DNA from: a virus
DNA length: 42,632 nucleotides
Strand: one strand, 5' to 3'
Virus record (IMG/VR): IMGVR_UViG_3300033153_004695
Span: 1 to 42,632 of that record
The position numbers and the translations under genes are program-made. Under the pieces are notes generated by a model. That model saw nothing but the letters and a program-made list of their open reading frames with translations, did not search any database and had not been told where the DNA came from. This document shows, piece after piece, positions 37,318-42,632 of the stretch (within the stretch, counting starts at the first letter, position 1; each line of letters begins with the position of its first letter).

Positions 37318-38091
37318 TTACCTGTGGACAAATACTGCTTCCTGGCCCATAAGAGAACGAGACGACATGGCTCCTTTATTCATTAGAGCTAATGACTGTT
37401 GTCTCATCGTATGTGCTCGTTTTGTTTGAAATGCTGCAGTATTTTGTCCCCAATTTAATCCTCGTCGAGAACGTTCTGTTGCAACTATGCGGTCAGGAAT
37501 TCTTGTAAGAGCATCAGTAACAGCTTCGCCAGAAGCTGCGCCCACTAAGCCACCGGCAATATAACCGATTCCAGCACCAATTGCTGTACCTATTCCTGTA
37601 GGTATCAAACTACCTATCGCTGCACCAATTCCCATTCCTGCTTTAGCACCTACTGCCCATCCACCGAAACCACCAAGACCCGAAGTGACAGCCCTAGCTC
37701 TTTCTTCTATAGGACCATCTTCCATCATTCCTGGCATTAGAACTAACGCTCCTCCAAGAGCCATTCCTCCAAGTCCGCCGAATCCACCCCTCATCATACT
37801 TCTGGGAGCACCTTTCTCAACTGCAGATAAAGCCTTCTTAATGCCTGGATCTTGTTGATGTAGACTTTGAAGTCTTCTGAGTCTTGAGATGTATTTATTG
37901 CTGCCTTCTGGACTTCTTCGCCGCCAAGGACTAATTAGCATTTCTTTTCGACTTGGTGCAAATACAGTTGCTGCCATTCCTCCTCGAGCATAGCTTTTGG
38001 CAAATTGCTGCCTGCCCCATATATGTGATTTCCACATTGAGCGCTGGAGAAATGATGCATTTTGATTAGGGTTGTTTGCGAACCAATCCAT
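37318..38091 (-). CDS. Glycine-zipper membrane-active protein (257 aa)
   Basis: The N-terminal 100 residues are basic and aromatic (for example a WRRR run near residue 56). Two hydrophobic blocks follow: residues 101-120 (GGFGGLGGMALGGALVLMP) and 138-190, the latter with regular GxxxG spacing (GMGIGAAIGSLIPTGIGTA). The tail is basic and hydrophilic. This pattern fits a protein that forms helical hairpins in a membrane, as in virion proteins that help DNA cross the host envelope. Its start overlaps the stop of the preceding Gly/Ala-rich gene (TAATG), and the large terminase begins six bases after its stop. I do not recognise a named family; the membrane role is inference. Confidence 0.65.
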   Translation of the reverse strand: MDWFANNPNQNASFLQRSMWKSHIWGRQQFAKSYARGGMAATVFAPSRKEMLISPWRRRSPEGSNKYISRLRRLQSLHQQDPGIKKALSAVEKGAPRSMMRGGFGGLGGMALGGALVLMPGMMEDGPIEERARAVTSGLGGFGGWAVGAKAGMGIGAAIGSLIPTGIGTAIGAGIGYIAGGLVGAASGEAVTDALTRIPDRIVATERSRRGLNWGQNTAAFQTKRAHTMRQQSLALMNKGAMSSRSLMGQEAVFVHR

Positions 38092-38588
38092 TAAAATCCT
38101 CTATTAGAACCTAACATAGATGAGCCAATATAAGCACCTGAAGCAACACCAGCACCCATAAGTGCTCTGCCACCCCATTTGTTAACCGCTACAGAATTTC
38201 GGCTAACAAGACCACGAAGTCTATTCATGCCACGGCCAATTCCACCCATGCCAGCTTGTCCAAATCCTACTGCAGCATTTCCCATGCCACTATTAGATAA
38301 CAGACCAGACATAGCGCTCCTACCTCGCTGAACACCACGACGACCCGCACCCAAACCTCTTTGTGCCATACCAGCAACAGTTCTGCCACCTGCAAAACGA
38401 TTTGCTAGTCCTCCGCCGAAAGCTCCAATACCAGCGCCTGCAGCTGCTCCGCCTAAGAATCCACCCATATCTCCTGTATTAGCAAGTCCCATGGCACCAC
38501 CAGCTGCTCCACCTGCTACAGCTCTGCCTCCAGTACTGCCTAACATGCGTCCAGCCTTACCTAGCATGCTCATTCCAAAAAATCCCAT
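38091..38588 (-). CDS. Gly/Ala-rich glycine-zipper protein (165 aa)
   Basis: This small basic protein is dominated by glycine, alanine and methionine. Residues about 15-75 are a nearly uncharged G-x-x-x-G zipper stretch (for example GGAAAGAGIGAFGGGLA), followed by Arg/Gly-rich segments. Glycine zippers of this kind insert into or associate within membranes, and occur in phage internal or ejected proteins. A strong AGGAGGT lies seven bases before the ATG. It is followed by another glycine-zipper gene with a TAATG overlap, so the two are probably made together. No enzymatic motif is visible. A membrane-active or ejection role is inferred from composition only. Confidence 0.65.
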   Translation of the reverse strand: MGFFGMSMLGKAGRMLGSTGGRAVAGGAAGGAMGLANTGDMGGFLGGAAAGAGIGAFGGGLANRFAGGRTVAGMAQRGLGAGRRGVQRGRSAMSGLLSNSGMGNAAVGFGQAGMGGIGRGMNRLRGLVSRNSVAVNKWGGRALMGAGVASGAYIGSSMLGSNRGF

Positions 38589-38623
38589 ATTATCTACCTC
38601 CTAAACGAAGTATTCATATTTAA

Positions 38624-40858
38624 TTATATTACTGTTGAGCGACTAGAAGCAAACTCTGCATGACCTTTAGTTGCTCTTGCAGAAGATCTAAGTCCAATAC
38701 CAACAGATTTTTTTGTTAATTTATTAAATCTATCATTACGCCTAATAGCTTCTCGCCTAGCTTTACCCTGAAGAGCTGTTGCTAAAGATGCAGACTGTTC
38801 TGGTTTCATGGTCTTGGCTGCCCATGAGGCTTGAAGAGTAGCTGCTTGTCCTATATCTTCTGCTTTTTGTATTCTTTTAGCAACTTTATTCATTACTGCA
38901 GTACCAGTTTCTTTAGTACCTCTCGCAGCCGATACAGCCTCTCCAAATGAGAATTCAAGACCTGACGACCCTGCAGGCGGATTATTAAAAGAAAACTCTA
39001 AACCAGAGCCTTTAAGTGGAGATGGAACTTTAGCAATTGATCTATTACCAGATGCAAGATGATTTGCAACATTATCGGCAACTTCAGACAATAGCTTATC
39101 TCTATCTGCCAATGTAGCAGCAGCTTCTTCTAAACCTTCTTCTGCTTGCCTAACAAACACTTTCTTTATTGATGAATCAGACTTTACTGCCAGTAATTGT
39201 TTTTCTAATACTCTAACCTCACCAGCTGCTTTCTCATAAAGATATATAGAGTTAACTGCATGTGTGGATGATCTACTAGTTTTAGCTACTCCTGCTCCAT
39301 GTCCTTTCACTCGAAGTATATCTGCTACCTCCGAAAACTCATGGAATCCTACAGGTCTACCAACAGATTCTTGAAGTCTTTCTTGAAGTATCTTAGCACC
39401 TTTAGTATATGTTGCAGCTTCTTCTGTCCCGCCGATACCGCCAGTCTTTTGAAATCTATTAGCAAGTCCCCAGTCAAGAGCTGCCACTTCTTCTTTCCCT
39501 GTTGCAGGATTGATTGCTCTAACGACATTTTTACCGTGCATATCAGTATGAGTAATACCTCTCTTATGGGCAGACTTCATGAAACTCATAAGATCAGTTA
39601 CTTCATCTGCATCAAGAGGTGCTTCCTGTATAGACCTACCAAGTTGGAATTGCTCCATAACAACAGATTCTTCATCTAGACCAAAGTCTCTGCCTCGACC
39701 ATATAGTGAAGGAGCACGTTCTTTACCTAAAGCCTTCATTGATTTAGCTTCAGTCCTAAAAGTCTCTGCTAATCTTTCTTCGTGGCGAATAATATCAGAC
39801 AGACCACTAGCTTCACTCTTGGTTCCACGCTTAACTGCAAATTCAAAATCATGCATCTTATCGCCAACACGCATCTTAGTTGCATATCCCCAGACTTCAC
39901 CCTGAATACCTTCTCCAAGCTTCTTCCCAGGTGTCTTCATCCCAGTTGCAATTGCTTCCTTAAAAGCTTTAGATTGAGTAAGTTGTTTAAATGCAACATC
40001 ATCAGCTGAATCTTTAAAGACTTCTTTGGCAATCTTCCTTAATGGATCCCATCTAGATGCGAATTCTTCTTTAAATTCAGTTAGTTGAGCACGAGTCTTT
40101 GCAGCAAAGCCAATATCGCCCATTGCAGGAAACTTAAGTAAATTCTCTTTCCCAGCGGCGAATGCACTTAATGAAGCTTCTGCTCTCTTTCTTGCAGGAG
40201 ATTTATACTTTGTATACTCATCATAGCTCTCTTCAGTTACAGTCTGCCTAAGACCCCTAAATACTTTGTCTGCCATATACCCAGAACCAAAATCAGAATG
40301 ATCTCTTAAAACATTAGCACCTAAACCCTCTGAACCTGGATGCAAACCTGGAATAGTATTATAAACTCTGTCATCACCAGAGAACATGTATCCTAATGCC
40401 AATGTGGCTGCAGCTCCGCCTAATAAAAGCCTTCTGTTCTTAATTATCTTACCTAAAATCCCGCCTGCCCTTTTTGTGGGGGCAGAACCCTTCCCAATGC
40501 CAGCTCGAGACCCACGCATGAAAGATGCATGCTCTGCCTGCTCCCTAGTCGCTAATGCAATGTCTGTACCCTGAATTCGTAACCTCTCGGCTTCCCTGTG
40601 TACTGACAATAGCCTCTGAGGATCCACTGGCTGCCCCGTAGCCCTCGCTGCCTTAAAACCTAGTAGTTCACCCTCAAGCTTCTGTAAAGGCTCTCCAAGG
40701 CGCACACGCTTGCTTTCAAGTATCTCTGGAATTAGTTTTTTGGAAGGATCGTAAGGGAATGGAGGAGGTTTTGCAACACGACCGGCTCTGATCTCTTTAG
40801 CATGCCACTCTAAATATTGTGCATTTAATAAGCGTTCTTCTTTGTAAGAGATTGCCAT
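38624..40858 (-). CDS. Virion-module protein with protein-kinase-like domain
   Basis: This 744-aa protein has three parts. Residues 1-140 are charged and helical. Residues 143-160 form a hydrophobic segment (LLLGGAAATLALGYMF), followed by a motif YNTIPGLHPGSEG and DFGSGY. Residues about 308-470 carry the protein-kinase signature in correct order: glycine loop GEGIQGEV (315-322), AVK lysine K343, helix-C glutamate E370, hinge VVMEQF (399-404), catalytic loop HTDMHGKNV with D439 and N444, and metal-binding D462-W-G (DFG variant). The C-terminal third is helical and contains two copies of SGLEFSF (618-624, 632-638). The AAAGGTGA site before the ATG supports the start. All key catalytic residues are present, so an active phosphotransferase is plausible. 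The target is unknown; position suggests a virion or assembly role. Confidence 0.75.
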   Translation of the reverse strand: MAISYKEERLLNAQYLEWHAKEIRAGRVAKPPPFPYDPSKKLIPEILESKRVRLGEPLQKLEGELLGFKAARATGQPVDPQRLLSVHREAERLRIQGTDIALATREQAEHASFMRGSRAGIGKGSAPTKRAGGILGKIIKNRRLLLGGAAATLALGYMFSGDDRVYNTIPGLHPGSEGLGANVLRDHSDFGSGYMADKVFRGLRQTVTEESYDEYTKYKSPARKRAEASLSAFAAGKENLLKFPAMGDIGFAAKTRAQLTEFKEEFASRWDPLRKIAKEVFKDSADDVAFKQLTQSKAFKEAIATGMKTPGKKLGEGIQGEVWGYATKMRVGDKMHDFEFAVKRGTKSEASGLSDIIRHEERLAETFRTEAKSMKALGKERAPSLYGRGRDFGLDEESVVMEQFQLGRSIQEAPLDADEVTDLMSFMKSAHKRGITHTDMHGKNVVRAINPATGKEEVAALDWGLANRFQKTGGIGGTEEAATYTKGAKILQERLQESVGRPVGFHEFSEVADILRVKGHGAGVAKTSRSSTHAVNSIYLYEKAAGEVRVLEKQLLAVKSDSSIKKVFVRQAEEGLEEAAATLADRDKLLSEVADNVANHLASGNRSIAKVPSPLKGSGLEFSFNNPPAGSSGLEFSFGEAVSAARGTKETGTAVMNKVAKRIQKAEDIGQAATLQASWAAKTMKPEQSASLATALQGKARREAIRRNDRFNKLTKKSVGIGLRSSARATKGHAEFASSRSTVI

Positions 40859-40872
40859 ACACTAATTCACCT

Positions 40873-41685
40873 TTATGTTGAATCTGGAGTTTCCCAATCA
40901 GTATCAACTATATCATTATTATCATCAGCAAGCTTCTCGGTGTCTTCCTTAATCCTATCAATTGATGGCCCAGTTGATTTAGTGCCTACTGCACCTAATG
41001 CAATCTTGAGCTTCGCAAAATGATCGCCAATACTTTCTTCGTTCCTCTGCTTTAATGCCTGAGCCCGCTTATACTTCTCTTTACGTGTTGCAGCTAAAGA
41101 CTCAAGAACAGTCTGTCGAATACGATGAGTCTTTTCCTTGATGTCAATAAGAGGATGTGCACTGGTATTCTCAATTACACTTTTCGCAGTAGTAGTTATG
41201 TCAACTACTGTAAGCTTCCAGGCATCTTCGTCAACTGAAAAGCCTATATTGGCCCTGTAATCAATTATATCGCATTCTATTAACTTATTCACAAGAACCA
41301 TCTCAGTTCTGCTCTCAGGATTGACCCCAAGATCCTCAACATAACTCTTCATCCAATTAATGACTAAACTGCTCTCAATTGGACACTGCTCTGCTAATGG
41401 CCAATTCTTCTCGTCATTGAATGGACATTGCTTAACTGGACATCTTGCACCGCCGCAAAGCATTGGAATTGCTGCAGAAGTACCTACTCTCATTCTCACA
41501 ATGTGATTGCGGAACTTTAATGCTTGCTTGGGTGTTAATACCTTTTCTAAATTGGCATTGTGTTCCGCCGGGAGGTTGAGGAAGCTAAAGAAGTCAGTTT
41601 CTGCCTCATTACCATGTTTGTCAATCTGAGTGCCGTCTAGCTTTAATAATGCTGCCCTCGGAGTCCCTGAACCTTTTCCACCCAT
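40873..41685 (-). CDS. Cys4-motif protein; candidate small terminase subunit
   Basis: This is a 270-aa soluble protein. Counted from the ATG at 41685, four cysteines lie at residues 77, 82, 87 and 101 (C-x4-C-x4-C-x13-C, within CGGARCPVKQCPF and EQCPIE), a likely metal or Fe-S site. The C-terminal third is basic and helical (LAATRKEKYKRAQALKQRN), then acidic. The open frame extends to a TTG at 41700, but the ATG is preferred: it forms a TAATG overlap with the ATPase stop and has GGGTGG upstream. Similar Cys4 proteins occur near terminases in large Gram-positive phages, as far as I recall, so a DNA-recognition or small-terminase role is possible. That is inference. Confidence 0.6.
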   Translation of the reverse strand: MGGKGSGTPRAALLKLDGTQIDKHGNEAETDFFSFLNLPAEHNANLEKVLTPKQALKFRNHIVRMRVGTSAAIPMLCGGARCPVKQCPFNDEKNWPLAEQCPIESSLVINWMKSYVEDLGVNPESRTEMVLVNKLIECDIIDYRANIGFSVDEDAWKLTVVDITTTAKSVIENTSAHPLIDIKEKTHRIRQTVLESLAATRKEKYKRAQALKQRNEESIGDHFAKLKIALGAVGTKSTGPSIDRIKEDTEKLADDNNDIVDTDWETPDST

Positions 41686-42227
41686 TATATTGCCACCCAA
41701 TTACCTTCTATTTCTGAATGCCAATCCTGAGGTCTATAGTCGCTTTTCCTTAAATTAGGATTATTATAATGATCTAGTAAACCTGCAGATATTTGATACT
41801 TGAACCATGGAGCAGTATCCCATAATACTTTTAGTGGATGAGGCTGTCTCGAATCATATTCAAAAGGAGAGAAAAGAAATACTACCTGACATCCTAACTC
41901 TTTTACCATCATCATTGCTTCATTAAACTGCTCAACTTTCACCTTGTATGGTTCTTCAACTATTATACAGTCAATATTATTTCTTCCGCGCAATCTATTT
42001 AAACTTCGGAATGTCATATTCTCTATCTTGTGTCCTACTCGTCTAATTAATTCTTCACTTAATGCTTTTTGGACTGTCAAATGGACAATATTTTTACCTA
42101 CTAAAGATTCTTTGATTAACATGCTTGCTAAATGTGTCTTGCCGGATCTTCTTGGAAAACAACACATTATATTGTGACCATTAGCTACTTGCATAATAAT
42201 TTGATCAAATAAACTATTCTTATCCAT
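41685..42227 (-). CDS. Small terminase-like P-loop ATPase
   Basis: This is a protein of about 180 aa with a Walker A at residues 24-31 (FPRRSGKT) and a Walker B near 85-93 (IDCIIVEEP, acidic pair E91/E92). The P-x-R-x-S-G-K-T type of P-loop, and a near-C-terminal DWHSEIEGNW segment like the DWTHEYLAEW segment of the large terminase in this window, suggest a terminase-type ATPase core. There is no room for an RNase H-like nuclease domain. I chose the ATG at 42227, which has AAAGGA 11 bases upstream, over an in-frame GTG at 42236 whose spacing is too short. Its stop overlaps the next start (TAATG). It could serve in packaging or as a helicase-like factor; an ATPase call is secure, the role is not. 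Confidence 0.72.
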   Translation of the reverse strand: MDKNSLFDQIIMQVANGHNIMCCFPRRSGKTHLASMLIKESLVGKNIVHLTVQKALSEELIRRVGHKIENMTFRSLNRLRGRNNIDCIIVEEPYKVKVEQFNEAMMMVKELGCQVVFLFSPFEYDSRQPHPLKVLWDTAPWFKYQISAGLLDHYNNPNLRKSDYRPQDWHSEIEGNWVAI

Positions 42228-42235
42228 ATTGTTCA

Positions 42236-42628
42236 CTATCCTTTAAACATTTCAAGTTGTTTAGGATCAGCTGATTCTTTTCTTGGAAGCGTCGGTCGAT
42301 AAGAGAAAGGTATTGCATTCTCTAAGTCTTTTGGATCGGCAAGGCCAACAACAAAAGATTCTGCATCAAAATGCCTTGCAAACAGATATTGTGGCATATC
42401 ATAGAAATCTCCATTACCCTCTACTGTTACCCATCCATTGTGGTTGTCAGCACTGATAACATTGTAGGCAATGTTCTTCTTGAAGACCTCGAGTAAATCC
42501 TTGATGCATACTGTTACCGCCCCTGAAGGAAGACGGAACTCACAAGTTGCATTGTTAGGATGCACTACCCACCAAGTCTCATCAGAAGACTTTGGATACT
42601 TTACTGGATCAATCTTAATTCTTTTCAT
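42236..42628 (-). CDS. Hypothetical protein (130 aa)
   Basis: This is a complete small soluble protein starting at an ATG four bases from the right edge, so its ribosome site is outside the window. I do not recognise a family. It is hydrophilic with no signal peptide or membrane segment, and has an aromatic-rich N-terminal part (W19, W20). Its TAG stop runs directly into the next gene, so the two are probably co-translated. Its place at the head of a block that leads to the terminase suggests a role in packaging or in regulating late genes, but nothing in the sequence shows this. Confidence 0.7.
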   Translation of the reverse strand: MKRIKIDPVKYPKSSDETWWVVHPNNATCEFRLPSGAVTVCIKDLLEVFKKNIAYNVISADNHNGWVTVEGNGDFYDMPQYLFARHFDAESFVVGLADPKDLENAIPFSYRPTLPRKESADPKQLEMFKG

Positions 42629-42632
42629 TGTT

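Noticed and set aside
41685-41700. TTG start at 41700 for the Cys4 protein and GTG start at 42236 for the ATPase
   Set aside because: The ATG codons at 41685 and 42227 have better-placed ribosome sites and, for the first, a TAATG overlap with the upstream stop.
1-42632. tRNA genes, CRISPR arrays, insertion sequences, attachment sites
   Set aside because: No cloverleaf, repeat-spacer array, terminal inverted repeats or transposase-like frame was seen; gaps are too short for most of these.

Overview
The window is one continuous late structural block from a large contractile-tailed bacteriophage (myovirus morphology). Every credible gene lies on the minus strand and is read from base 42632 towards base 1. 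Coding is nearly gap-free: many neighbours share a TAATG stop/start overlap or lie a few bases apart. The DNA is AT-rich, and many starts carry strong AGGAGG-type ribosome binding sites (for example before the major capsid, sheath, 464-aa and Gly-zipper genes). Together with a DD-peptidase-type (M15) domain in the tail hub, this suggests a low-GC Gram-positive (Bacillota-like) host. That host call is inference; no host gene is present. No replication, lysis, integrase, tRNA or CRISPR feature was seen.

In transcription order: (1) 42.6-37.3 kb is an accessory/DNA-entry block with a hypothetical protein, a mini terminase-like P-loop ATPase, a Cys4 protein, a 744-aa protein carrying a complete protein-kinase-like motif set plus a membrane segment, and two Gly/Ala-rich glycine-zipper proteins. 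(2) 37.3-25.0 kb is head morphogenesis: large terminase, three small proteins, a 647-aa hydrophobic virion protein candidate, a portal fused to a MuF domain, a prohead protease fused to a scaffold-like coiled coil, a 464-aa probable capsid accessory protein and the HK97-fold major capsid protein, followed by a hairpin terminator. (3) 24.9-20.9 kb holds two small proteins, an Ig-like surface protein and three neck/connector candidates. (4) 20.9-15.0 kb holds the sheath, three tandem tube-related proteins and two tail-assembly-chaperone-like proteins. (5) 14.9 kb to the left edge holds three giant genes: a 1390-aa tape-measure-position protein, a 1509-aa protein with RNA polymerase signatures, and a baseplate hub/M15 peptidase protein of at least 2077 aa that runs off the window.

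The most interesting signal is in the 1509-aa protein. It lies in the tail module but carries a run that aligns by eye with the catalytic double-psi beta-barrel of RNA polymerase beta' (an R-x-P-T segment, then G-K, then GDFDKD in place of ADFDGD). About 460 residues earlier it has a beta-like K..GR and 'S...V..R' segment. This points to a single-chain RNA polymerase built into the virion and ejected with the DNA. The kinase-like protein upstream of the terminase is a second unexpected enzyme. A plausible reading is an ejection machine in which the hub cuts peptidoglycan, membrane-active glycine-zipper proteins help DNA entry, and a delivered RNA polymerase (and perhaps kinase) acts first in the host. 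The motifs are seen in the sequence; the machine model is inference.
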